Of a DNA stretch of 64,000 nt, positions 37,501 through 49,196 are shown piece by piece. How positions within the stretch are numbered: position 1 is the stretch's first letter; every line of letters begins with the position of its first letter. Origin of the DNA: Trichinella spiralis (lineage: Eukaryota > Nematoda > Enoplea > Trichinellida > Trichinellidae); assembly GCA_000181795.3 (NCBI GenBank), contig CM012953.1, positions 13,711,612 through 13,775,611 of the forward strand. Direction: 5' to 3'. The translations under genes and the position numbers were made by a program. The notes under the pieces are model-generated. The model had not been told where the DNA came from. It saw only the letters and a program-made list of their open reading frames with translations, and made no database searches.

Positions 37501-39746
37501 TAACAACAACAACAATAGCAGAGAAAAGTGTTAATTGAAAATTATTACAATAAGCATATATGGATAATTTGAATTGAGAAATAAGCAAGATGAATTGGAA
37601 AATGTTCTGCTGCTGCAAGTGAATTGAAATGGAATATTTGTGTGCAATACTTGCTTGAATTTTGCAAATTTTTTCAAAAATACCAATAAAAGTTATGCAA
37701 GTGAAAATGGTCAAATAGTGGATGTTGCTAAGAGACAATCGAAGCTAATGGTGATGTGTTCCCAACGCAACGACCAAAGAGAAACTGATCAATAGAAAAA
37801 AGGTGGAATTGAATACGCTGCACCGATGACAATTTTGCCATGACAACGCCAATGCTGATTCACAGCTTTCAGTAACTGGCAGGTAAACAATGAATGCATA
37901 CAGGTAAAGCTGCGCTTTTTGTCAACAAAGCTCTGTCTGTGTGTCTATGTGTCACCACACCCGAAATAACAGCAGCGCAAATACCGGCTTTTAAAATTAG
38001 CTTCTCTCCAACCCACAACCCAATTCAAGCCGCTGAACCATGTCCATTGGCTTTTTCTACTGGACGAAAACTGTCCCTTCCGGATCATTGACATTTTTAA
38101 ATTTGCCACATTTCAAAATTCAATATTTTCCAAGCATCTGTTAACATTGACCAATTTAGCATCAATTTGTCGACCTTTTCGTTCGGATATTCCATATCGA
38201 AATTCATTTCTTTTTCTTTTCCTCATCATTACACACAAATTAAAAACTGATTATCAACTTCATTTCTAAACAATACATAATATTCATCATATTTTAATGA
38301 AACAATTGAAAACAGTGCAAAATTTGAATTTTTTTGTTTATTCATCTCTTTCAACCACCTCTGTATTTGTTATTTGAAAACAATATTTCCATTGCTAATA
38401 TATTTGATAAAATGTTGATTCGAAATTTCCAAATCAAACTTTTTTTGAAAATTCATTTTATTCATTCATTCAATTCCATTGTTTAATTCGTTCTATTTGA
38501 AAAGCACACTCCGCGCGGTCATTGCTGCTTACTCACGTTATCTTTGTGCAGATAGAACTTTTAAAAATAAATAAATATATATACGCTTCGTGTGCTATGC
38601 ATGATAAGCAGGAAATACAATTTTCAAAAATATTCAAATATCTTACACTGGTATTGAAAGAAAAATCATATCAATAATGGAACATTGAAAGAAAAAGTAA
38701 CTTATTAAAGTTGCATAAAATATCAAAAATTGATTAAAATTTTACAACAAGCAACAAATCTTCAACTGCTTATGTTGCTAAATCGGATTGATACGTGTTG
38801 AATAATTTGAAAACTAAAATTGCATATTTTTGCAAAAATTTTTGCTTAAAATATGTCAAAATAAGACCAGTATATCATCGTCGAATTGTTGTAACACAAT
38901 TCAATCTAGAACGGCACAGCCGACTGATACAACCAGTAAACGGCAATTAATTCATTCACTTTGGTAATTGTTCAATCTTTATTGCAAAAATTATTCAATG
39001 GAAATAATTTTACTTTAAAAAATTTTATCATGTCAAAAATATTTTATACTAAAATCAACGCATAAAATAATTCTACTTGTTATATAATAATTACTCATAT
39101 TCATACTGTATTGTTTACATATTATTTTCAATTTGTACTTAATTGTCTTTATGTTTATTACAGTAGTTATTAATTTTCTTTTCTTTTTTTTGAACATAAA
39201 CAATTAAACCTCTGCTTTACATTTACTTAAAAAGGTACTTTTTGTATGCTTAATATGTTTCATATTTTACTTTGTAAAGTTTTCACTGTTATACTGTTGC
39301 ATTTAAGTACTGAGTGTTTACAACTGCAATGTTAAACTTTTAATATGTAAATAATATCTGTTTTATAATTTTATATTTGTATTTTTTGCAGTTTCACATT
39401 TTTAACTAGTGAAATTGACAAATTTTAGCATTTTTTTAATTTGTTTTGCAGTATCAACATTGTTTGTGAACTGTTGTTATGGGTATTGCATAATGTTTAC
39501 ATTTATTGCGTGTTAATGTTTGTAGATGAGTGAATTTTGATTTAAAAAAAATGAAAAGTTAAACTGAAATTAATTTTTGTATTCTAATTGCCAAAATTAT
39601 TTTTCAGTTGATGTAAAACTTTATTATAACTATTATTATTATTACAATACAATGAAATGTCATGTTGTCGCTTATTCTGTTTGCTAAATAAGTTTACATG
39701 TTATTTGTTTACAGCAGTCAGTTGTCCGGTTTTTAGCTACAGTACA
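34600..39746. other. Large region without a firm gene
   Basis: About 5 kb between the start of the Ig-superfamily gene and V-ATPase F. Mostly AT-rich with CAA/GTT runs (34640-34670, 37495-37515). Two less AT-rich stretches stand out: 35160-35640, listed separately, and 37890-38090, whose open frame has no recognisable content. Promoter and 5' UTR sequence of the Ig gene is expected at the left end. Nothing else can be supported. Confidence 0.4.
35304..35570 (+). CDS. Doubtful GC-rich ORF, 88 aa, possibly secreted
   Basis: Open frame in a locally GC-rich block. It begins MSICGRKTLHW; an internal Met at residue 17 is followed by a basic stretch and a hydrophobic run (SLLITAIIGVGG), then a basic tail with LGKR at residues 51-54 and proline-rich sequence. 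GKR is the usual nematode cleavage-plus-amidation signal, so a neuropeptide-like precursor is conceivable. However, two other frames are also open across this GC-rich block, and no homologue comes to mind. A spliced exon, or non-coding sequence, is just as likely. Confidence 0.18.
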   Translation: MSICGRKTLHWSGHGRMVSIVTRAGRTTSLLITAIIGVGGTTTNARVDRPLGKRHWSLHNGRGPSPRAPGRAFPVIRYNRKQTDQLTT

Positions 39747-40112
39747 ATGACATCATTAGCCAGAGGCAAACTGATTGCTGTTATTGGGGATGAAGATACA
39801 TGTGTTGGATTTTTACTCGGCGGTATTGGTGAATTGAATCGAGCTCGACAACCCAATTTCTTGGTTGTTGACAAAAATGTCAGCGTTCAAGAAATAGAAA
39901 ACACATTTAAATCGTTCGTCAGTCGAGATGATGTTGCTATCATATTAATTAATCAGCATATTGCGGAGATGATACGATATGCTATTGATGATCACGTTAA
40001 AAGCATTCCGGCAGTATTGGAAATACCATCCAAGGAACATCCGTACGATCCGTCGAAAGATTCAATTTTATTCAGAGCGAAAGGGATGTTCAGCACTGAT
40101 GATTTCAGATAA
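39747..40112 (+). CDS. vha-9: V-type ATPase subunit F (V1 sector), 121 aa
   Basis: Small stalk subunit of the V1 catalytic sector of the proton pump that acidifies vesicles and lysosomes. Single coding exon starting [20 protein letters not shown] and carrying all the hallmarks of ATP6V1[48 protein letters not shown], and the final FSTDDFR. Length equals the family (119 aa in human). The ATG lies 10 bases after a GGTTTTTAG acceptor, so the mRNA has a 5' UTR intron or a trans-splice leader. An in-frame upstream ATG at 39657 would precede that acceptor and is not needed. The symbol follows C. elegans naming. Confidence 0.95.
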   Translation: MTSLARGKLIAVIGDEDTCVGFLLGGIGELNRARQPNFLVVDKNVSVQEIENTFKSFVSRDDVAIILINQHIAEMIRYAIDDHVKSIPAVLEIPSKEHPYDPSKDSILFRAKGMFSTDDFR

Positions 40113-41564
40113 TTCTGTTTGAAAAATGGTATAGTGCATTTTCTTTCTCCACTATTTTTATAATTATTTTGCAAATTTTTTGATTAACCTGTTCATGTTC
40201 TTTTCGTTTTATGAAACCTTTTTTTTTCTGAAAATTGATGCTAAAATTCATCGCTGAATGCAATCTGGTTGAATTTGTTGCCTAAAAATAAACAATGGTA
40301 TTGTCATTTTTGTGAATATATTTACTTGTACAATTGATTGTCGTTGCTCAAATTTTATTTCACTTCAGTTTTTACACGTTATCATATTGTTCTTTTTCAA
40401 CATTTGTCGAATTGTAATTTTTCTATTATGGAATAAATGTGATTGAAATCAATTTATAATCTTTGAATGTTTGTTCTGTCAATTTGATTCAATAATTCTG
40501 CTATTGGAAGTTTCTCTTTTTGTCAGAGGAAGAATTTCATTTCTATTTTTTGATTTTAATGAAATTACGAATGAAAAATATTTCAATTAATTAAATATTC
40601 TGAAAAATTTTCTCAAGTTAATAACTGACTGGTATGAAGAATATTAGAATTACTTGTTTTTCCAAAAAGAAAAATAACAGTTTTCTTTTTTTTATATTCA
40701 ATTATTTATATTAAATATATTATAAGTATATATGTAGAAGAAATATACAATTTAATGAAAAAAAAACAGCATGAGAAATGTTAGTTTTTCATACAACAGG
40801 AAAGAGAGTAATTGTTAAAATTATTTCAACCTACAATTTTAGTATATATGTGTAGTTGATAAAGGTGTTTGTGCAAGTTTTGCAATTTATGAAATGTTTA
40901 ATTGAAATGAATGATGAATTTTGGAATTTTATACAAGCTTCCATGTGCAGTTTAGTACTGAAGTGAAAAATTGTGCATCAAGTGTTGCATTTGTTTGTCA
41001 GGCTGCTACTTTTCATCGCATGGTGGTATTAGTGAGCAGTTCACGATGAAAGAGGTTCATTGAATTTGCTGATGATCAATGACATGCATATATTTGGTAA
41101 ATTTAATTTCAACATATTAATAAGATTTTTAATATCAACGCTCAGGTAGTGTTTAGCAATTGTGAACAATTTCTCGCCGGATAGCGTGACTGAAATGGTC
41201 GATGAACATTTTGCAGAAGAAAGGCACCCACCCGTTTAGTCCGGAAGAAGCTGGATTGTGGAAATGGACAGCTCATAATTGGATCCAGTAAAGCGATACG
41301 GCCGATCTGTTTTCCATCCGATAAAGCAGAACGCTCATGCAGCCATGCTTTATTCATGCTCATGTTTACCGGCTCGTTTTACAAAAATCGATCAACTTCA
41401 AGATTTGCCTATTTGTGCCATTCATTTTGGCAAATTGAATTCTTTTCCAAAAAATATTATTAACGAAACTATTTCAATTCTTGGGTTTTTTTGTGTTTAG
41501 AAATTTTCATACGTAGACAAAAAGTGAAGCCGAATTTTCAGATATATTGCTGCTGACAATTGAA
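40113..41564. other. Intergenic region between V-ATPase F and the SLC18 transporter
   Basis: Contains the V-ATPase F 3' UTR (A/T-rich, AATAAA near 40286 and 40433) and the upstream region of the transporter gene. A small, less AT-rich block at 41150-41400 has short open frames on both strands with no recognisable content; it could be a non-coding first exon of the transporter. Confidence 0.35.
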
Positions 41565-44500
41565 ATGACTACTTTCAACAGTTGCTTGCAATATTGTCGA
41601 TCTTCAAGAAAAGTTTTGCTAATTTTAGTCTCCACTGCGTTATTCTTGGACAACATGCTTCTGACAACTGTTGGTATGTTTGAAAATTTGAATTTTCATA
41701 CAAATTTGAAATAATTAATAATTTATATTAATAAATTGCATATTATTCAAGCAATGACAATAATTCACCTGTGTTATGAATATTATTTGCTGCTGCTGAG
41801 TTGGTGAAAATTTTACGAAATAGTTTGTCAAAAAAATGCAAAAGGAATTAAAACCCCTTCTTTTCTTTTTTAAACATTAAAAATATTACTTTGTTCAATT
41901 TACATATAAATGAAATTAAATTGGTAAATTTTTGTGAAATTATTTTTGAAATTAAACAACACACCGTCAACTGTGACGATAATTTGCACAATTTTAATAA
42001 CGACAATGAAAATTGTGATCTAGTCTTATTTTAAAAAGCTTTTTAAAAATAAAACTGTTTTCAAGTGTGAATAATTTGCATATTTTTTTAAAACTAATGC
42101 ATATTATGTGTATTTTTACATTTGAAATTACGAAGTGAAAATTGAATGAAATGAGAAGAACAAGTTTAATTGATCAAAAGCAGCAATAAATGCTCTATGC
42201 TTTATCTGTGTGATAAAAATGGAAAATTTATTTTTTACTTTGTTTGAATGGAAATTCAATTGAAATTAAAATTTCGTTAAAATTTATTATTCCTATTATT
42301 TGTTTAAGTATTGAAAAGCATTAAAGGTAATAAATTAAAGAGAAAATTTTTATGCAAATTGCACAAGTGCACAAATGGAAATTCATAGCATTGCATAGCA
42401 GTTGCAGTTTGAAAAGAGAAGAAAAATTCTTAGTTTGATTTTAAAAAAATCTTACATAATATACGAATCATTTGTTTAAACTATGGATAATTTTCAATTA
42501 TAATTTCTAGTGCCAATAATGCCGGACTATTTATTCCGAATAGAAAATCCAAATGAAATTCCTCTCTTTGCTAACAGTAGCGCAGTAAACAGCAATGCAT
42601 CTAATGTGATAACAGAAGCAAAGGAACACTTGTTGCTGGTGGAAGAAAATCTCAAGGTGGGCTTGATGTTCGGATCAAAAGCTTTCGTACAGCTGTTGAC
42701 AAATCCATGTGTTGGTGTGCTAATTAGCAAGTATGTCTTTTTCTGTTATTGAATCTATTATTGAATGTTGGTATTTAATTTATGGAATCATTTCAATGTT
42801 GAATTGTGTTAATGTATAATTAAAAATATATTCGTTGTATTGATTTCAATTTTTTCAGAATTGGTTACACGATACCGATGTTTATTGGTTTTATTGTTAT
42901 GTTTGGATCAACAATGAGTAAGAAAATTGTTTGACTAAGATGAAATCAATACAAGCAATATTTTCAGTGTTTGCTTTTGGTGATACTTATGCAAAATTAT
43001 TTTGCGCAAGAACTTTGCAAGGGATTGGCTCTGCTTGTACAAGTACAGCCGGAATGGGAATGCTAGCTGAAGCTTATCCAGATGATGAAGAACGTGGGAC
43101 TGCTATGGGCTTGGCATTGGGTGGTTTGGCACTTGGTGTTCTTGTTGGACCACCTTTTGGTGGTGTTTTATACAGTTACACTGGAAAAGAACTTCCATTT
43201 ATTCTATTAGCACTGTTGGCATTAGCAGAAGGAGGTGACAATTTTATTTCTGTAAAAATATGTAAAAATTAATATATAAATTATGAAATGAAAAAAAACA
43301 CAATAGAAATGCTTAAAATTATTAGCGTATTTAATCAGAATTCATGCCACACTAATCATATACTATCCAAAGCTGTAAGCTTTATTAATCAAAACCAAAT
43401 TTTTTTTCCATTTACTTTCGTCTGTTTAATTTCAGTTTTGCAATTATTGGTATTGCAACCCAAAATTTCTGCGCCTCGTTACCGTGATTCTTCTATTAAA
43501 CGGCTAGTCAAAGATCCATACATTGTTCTTGCCGCAGGCGCCATAACAATAGGCAATATAGGCATCGCTACAATGGAACCATCTTTACCCATCTGGATGA
43601 TGGATACAATGAAAGCTAATTCTGCAACCACGGGTAATTAATTTTCTTTTTCTTTCACTGCTTATAACAGCAGCACAGAAATAAAAAATACATTTTAAAC
43701 AATTTTTGAATAAAATAATTTTTAGTTTATTTAATAATTTTTAGGTGCTGCATTTTTACCAGCTAGTATTTCATATCTAATTGGAACGAATGTCTTTGGC
43801 CCATTAGCTCATCGCATCGGTCGCTGGTTGAGCGCTATGCTTGGTTTGCTTACAATCGGAGGATGCTTGATTGCGGTAGAAAAAAAATATATATGTATAG
43901 ATTTATATTCATTTCCAAGAAATTAATATTCAGCTTTCAGATTCCTCAAGCTAAAAGTGTTTATCAACTTATTGCACCAAATACGTTTATGGGATTTGCA
44001 ATAGGTATGATTTTTATAATTAGAATCTCCACACTTCAGAGTAAAACGCAATCAGTACTACAGGAATGATTGATGCGTCAATGTTTCCACAAATGGGATA
44101 CATTGTAGACATTCGATACAATGGCACATATGGTGGAGCATATGCTATAGCTGATGCAGCGTTTTGTTTTGCTTTTGCTTTAGGTAAAACAACTGCATTA
44201 AGCAGTAATTTTAGCATGCATATGTTAAACTATTTCAGGACCCATTTTAAGTGGACCGTTGGTAAGAAATGCCGGATTTCCAGCGTAAGATTAGCATAAA
44301 CTGTGAAAGTTATAAATTTGATAACTGAGTGGATGTATTTCAGAGTATTGTGCATAATAGCAGTTTTAAATTTTATCTATGCACCATTTTTATTTTTACT
44401 GAAGAAAATTCCAGAACCAGATATAATTCCATCCGAGGTAATTTTCTGCTTTAAAAATAAAGTAATAAATGAAATTGATATATTTAATATTAATATATAT

Positions 44501-44618
44501 TTATTTACAGTCAATGCTACTGAAGAAGAATGCATTTACAGAATATCGACCTTTCAGTGAATCACAGGAAGAAGAAATCAATTATTATGAATCAGTTTCA
44601 TTGTATCAGGGATACTGA
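41565..44618 (+). CDS. cat-1: Vesicular monoamine transporter (SLC18, VMAT-type), 471 aa, 11 exons
   Basis: Proton-coupled antiporter loading monoamines into synaptic vesicles. Exons: 41565-41673, 42511-42730, 42859-42917, 42968-43234, 43436-43633, 43745-43875, 43941-44004, 44064-44183, 44239-44284, 44344-44437, 44511-44618; GT-AG and frame hold throughout (1416 nt). TM1 has the family [11 protein letters not shown] with Asp29. The lumenal loop carries N-glycosylation sites. [67 protein letters not shown] and [11 protein letters not shown] are all SLC18 signatures. Coupling residues corresponding to VMAT2 D399 and D426 are kept (D353 in GMIDAS, D380 in YAIAD). SYLIGTN favours VMAT over VAChT, although TM11 (VLNFIYAP) carries Asn as in VAChT. 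The tail is acidic with tyrosines. The first intron (837 nt) is the longest. Confidence 0.93.
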
Positions 44619-45217
44619 ATAGATTATATAATTAATACGAGATGACTTTACTTTCCCATGCTTTTTAACCATGATATCATCTACATTTATATAATATTCT
44701 TTCAATGGCTTTTGCGTTTCAAGATATATTTATCAAAAGTGATATAGCTTTAATTGTTGTGATTCCTTATAGAAGCGTTTGAGCAGCTTTGTTGTTAAAA
44801 TAGTTTCATTTGTAATAAGATGCTCTTCTAATGTGAATCATTTAGAAGAAATTGAATTAAAACGAATAAAATATTTATGTTTCTTGTAATAGAATGAAAA
44901 TTAATTTTGAAAATAATAAAGTTTATAGTTTTTCCATAAAAAACGAATGCTCTGAGATCAAACTGTGCACAAATGTATTCGTTACATTGCAAGTTATTGT
45001 ATCTTTCATATATCTTCGTCATGCAAGTTGGAAATTTAAAGCACAGTAAACTGTGTAGTAAAAATGTTTTAAAGCTGAAAATTTTATTGTCTAAATTGTT
45101 TAAATTAATATTGTTTTTTAAAGTATAAAAAGTCAACTATTTATGAGGTTCAGTTTGTATTCTGTTTTCCTTGAAAGTAGCGAGCTGAGTTAAAAGCTGA
45201 GCTAAAGTGAAACAAAA
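44619..45217. other. Intergenic AT-rich region
   Basis: 3' flank of the transporter and promoter/5' UTR of the coiled-coil gene. No exon seen; the minus-strand open frame at 44828-45136 is AT-driven. Confidence 0.35.
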
Positions 45218-48200
45218 ATGCAAGGTGATAAAGTTCCCATCGAAGTGAAAAAAAACAGCGGCTTCATTTTAAACGAGAACGAAAAATTGACCGCAACAAT
45301 CCAAAATCATTCGAAATTTCTTCCTGCTGAAGCTTTGAATGACATCCGGCAATCGGTGCGGCTAAACGTGGAAGTTCAAGACCAGATAAAGAAACTTATC
45401 GCAGATTTGGAGAAGCAATCACAGAATGAACCGCTGGACTGTATTCAGATTGAAGCAACCTCAGCCAGAGATGCTACGGGTCTGTCCCCATATGAATACC
45501 AGCAGAGGCTCTGTTCGCAGTTTCTGGTGGATATTTACAACAATTTGACGTTCGCGCAGAAATTGCTCAGTCAAGATCTGACTGCTTCACCTGTAGCAAC
45601 AAAATCCACTACGAACATCAGAGAATTGGTCGAAATGATCAACGTGCGCTTGGATGCGTTGTTCCTGCTATTTGACGAATGTTTGGAAAAGAGGAAAGAC
45701 CGGGAAAAACAACAGGCCCGAGATGACCAACAGGCGCAGGTCCATAGTATTCAACTTGTGCAATGCAAACGGGCACTGGGCGAAATTGAAGGGAAAGTGC
45801 AAGCTCGGCAACGGACGGCAGACGAAATGTGCGATCGTTTGGTAATTGAAGTGTGCGCTACATTGCGTCGACAGTTAATATACGACGAAGCTATGGCGAA
45901 AATTGTTGAAAACCAATCTTCTGATAATCAGATAGCATTCAAAAAATGTGACCATTTCTTGGATAGATTTCAACACCCGGAAGTAAGAGATTTGATAAGA
46001 TACCAAGAAAATTGTATCAAAGAGGATTTTATGACAAAGCACACAACTGAGATCAACATTGCAAAGATGATGAAAGATATAGCAGAAATGAAAGAAGAGG
46101 TGGAAAAGTTTGTCAAAGTTCTCAACGTCAACATATTACGCATAGCAGGAACTATATTAAACGCTGATCAGTTGTCTTCAATAGTCGATCAAGTACCGAA
46201 TGGGAAACCAGCCACTAATGCTTTGATCCAAAATGTGCACTCCCTCTTCTGCTTTATACTCGGCGGATTGCAGGCCAAAATTAAAAAAATATGGCAAAAT
46301 AACAAAGAAATGCGAGATATTGAAGAAAAAATCCACTTTGCTTGCAGAAATATTGAGGCAAGGAAAAGTGAAATAGCGCTACTTGAAAATATTTACATCG
46401 GCCATGATGAAGCGGAAATGCAAAAAGCACTCTTGGAAAAGGTGAAAGACGACAGAAATATGCGTGAAAAAACGTTGACAATGATTTCTGAAACTTGGCG
46501 GCAGCGTCGTTTGGAATTTTGTGAGAAAGAAAAAGCTGCAAACGAGAATATCGAAAGACAGAAGAGCAGAATAGTGGCGTTGAGCAAAAATATTGAACAT
46601 GAGAGATCACTGATGAAGGAATTGTTCGAAATGAATAGGAAAAACCCAACATCTCATTGTTATGATATGTGCAATAGAAAAATGATCGAGAACCGCATAC
46701 AAGCGCTTCAAGATAAGCTGGAAATAAAGCAAAAGATAAAGAAGGAATTAATGTGGAAAAATGCTTCCTTACAAAAGAACATTGCCAGAGAAAGAGCCAG
46801 ACTAGTAGATGTTGACAATAAGAAAGAAGAAGATGCAATAAATGGAGATGGTTATCAAGAAGAATTAAAGAATCTACTATTGGAGAAGGAGAATTTAGAA
46901 TCCAAACACAAAACATTTAGCTTCATGAAAGTGAAGCTGCAAAAAGAGATTAACATCTTGAAGAGCAAAATAAATGAGAAGAAACTTTCGTGTAGCGATT
47001 TGGAAATGCACCTTGAAAAATTGAAATCAACAAATGAAAAACATGTAAATGTTGGATCAGCTGTGAAAACCAATCAAATGCTGAATATGACAACCTTGAA
47101 AAAAACTCAGGAAGTTTTATTTAGTTACGCAAAAAATTTAAAGCGTGAATTTGCATTGTTGAATGAAGAAGTAAGCAGACTATATATATACATATAGATA
47201 CATTTTACTATGGAATTTATTAAAATTATTGTATTAAATTCTTTAGGTGACTAACATGGTGAATGAATATTTTGCAAAAACAGAAGAATATCAAAATCTC
47301 GAGGAAAAACACTCAATGAAAGCGTTGGAAGTGGAATATTTTCAAATAAAAGTGAACCAATTACAGTGTGAATTATTATGGAATCGTCCAACTCCTCGTC
47401 AGATTTCTCTACTGAAAGATGAAAATTATAATCATTGCAAGCCTTCTTCTCAACCTTTGCTTCCACCATCTCCATCTCAAGGAGAGACAAAATTTTCAGC
47501 AGATGTGAAAATTGAAGGAAAAACTGAAAACTGTGAACACATTGAAACTTCTGACAATATAAGTGTTAACCAAGATACGATTAACAAGTCAGCGAAATCT
47601 TTGACTTCACTAAGTTATCAAATGATTGTGAACAATACTTCTCCATCACAATTTATGCAGAATATAACCAAAGAAACTGCTGAAAGTGGAACTTTAAGTG
47701 AGAATGCCCCATTCTGTTCTTTATATTCTACTGAAAACTCACCTGCCAGAATAACTGTAGAAGCTGAAGCTATATTTGAAAGCAAATCAGAAACTATAAA
47801 AAAAGAGAATTTTAAGCAAAATGCTACATGCACTGACAAGTCTCAAGAACCTTGTGAAAATATTGAGCAAAAATTGAAGGATGAAATCACCAAATTACAA
47901 AGTAATATCAACGAAACAGAAAAAATAAATAAAGTCAATAACAGCGATGACGAAATGTCCATAAGAATGGGGAAAACACTGGAAACCGCTCTTGCAACGG
48001 TGAAAAAATTCAGCAGTGCCAAAAAAATGGATGAAAAAGAGCAAACTACTAACAATAATAATGCAGGGGAAAATTCATCGACTGCTAGTGAAATTTCTTT
48101 CACAGGTAAGTATGAATGCATAATTAATCATTATATTATTTCATTGCAAAACATTATAGTATCAAATGAGGAAAACGAAGAAATTCACAAACAATATTCA

Positions 48201-48404
48201 CCTGATAACAGTGAAATAATGCTAAAAGAAGAGAGTGAAAAAGCAATAAGCAGTTCTACTTTCTCGTCAATTGAAGAAAATATTAAAAATCTCAATAATA
48301 TACCCCAAACTAGCAAAGAAGAGCTGCTGAAGTGGTTCAAAAGTTTTCCAAAAGACGAAACGCTTCAGAAGGATAAAAAAGATAAATCTTTTCAGCAGAA
48401 GTAA
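45218..48404 (+). CDS. Long coiled-coil protein, 1018 aa, 3 exons
   Basis: Exons 45218-47170, 47247-48105 and 48160-48404 (3057 nt); both introns are GT-AG, and the 54-nt second intron is a multiple of three without a stop. Residues about 1-130 form a mixed helical region (LSPYEYQQRLCSQFLVDIYN). From about 150 to 690 the sequence is dominated by Glu/Lys/Leu heptads (EIEGKVQARQRTADEMCDRL, KKELMWKNASLQKNIARERA), characteristic of long coiled coils. The last third is Ser/Thr/Asn/Glu rich and probably disordered, with one further short coiled coil (about 870-890). There is no motor, signal or membrane segment. I do not recognise an orthologue; a cytoskeletal, centrosomal or sperm structural role is only a guess from architecture. 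The gene converges on the DC-STAMP gene. Confidence 0.82.
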
Positions 48405-49196
48405 TATTGTTTTGTTCTTATTGAAATTGGAATTGTTCAAATTTTACATTTCCAACGTTTGATTAAATGAAAAATTCAAATTTAATTCAATTTTTGTTTA
48501 AACAACCGCACATCTGACACATGACAGATTATTTTGAGCCACAATCAAGCTAAATGAGAACAATGATCATTTTTGAATTTAAATTCAATTTATTTCGAAC
48601 TTTTTGATATCATAAAAACAGAACAACCGGTCAGCAGTAATCAAAAAGTAAAAATAACACTATACTCAGAATAAAAGACATTATTTGAGCGAAGCAACAA
48701 TATATATCTAATATTTATCGCTTTTTGACAACCCTGGCAAAATATGATACTTTCACATTGAAACGCTGACTAGTTGAATGCTATCTTTCTTCATCCGTAA
48801 TATTCGAGCAACTTGTATTCTCTACCTAAAAGTTCATCAAATGATAAAATTTGGTTTACTGGAAATATCATAATTTCACACATATTAAAACAATTTACAA
48901 ATATTTCATATAATTCTTTATAAAAGTTTAAAACGAATGAGAACTTGAAAAAGATCAATATTTTCAATATTACAACCATTACATGTAAATCATATGCAAA
49001 ATAAGCATAATTTTGTATTAATATTATTAAATTGTAATGGAATTTGGCATAAATTCAAATGGACCATTAAATCATTTGAAAATTTTGAAAATATGAAGTA
49101 GATTTATTACTTATATTTTAAGTCCCTTCATTCAACTCCCCGAATCAAACAGAGTAATAACTAATTATAAACCTGTCTATCATGAAACACTGAAGA
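48405..49196. other. Intergenic region between convergent genes
   Basis: 3' flanks of the coiled-coil gene (+) and the DC-STAMP gene (-). AT-rich; no exon supported. The last few codons of the DC-STAMP gene could instead lie near 49165-49190 if a donor at about 49247 is used. Confidence 0.4.

Noticed and set aside
37894-38091. 65-codon open frame with less AT-rich composition
   Set aside because: No motif, start context or splice signal supports it; related sequence or transcript data would be needed to revive it.
46281-46916. Minus-strand 211-codon open frame within the coiled-coil gene
   Set aside because: The complement of Glu/Lys-rich codons gives Leu/Phe/Ser-rich frames by chance; the plus strand has consistent exons and heptads.
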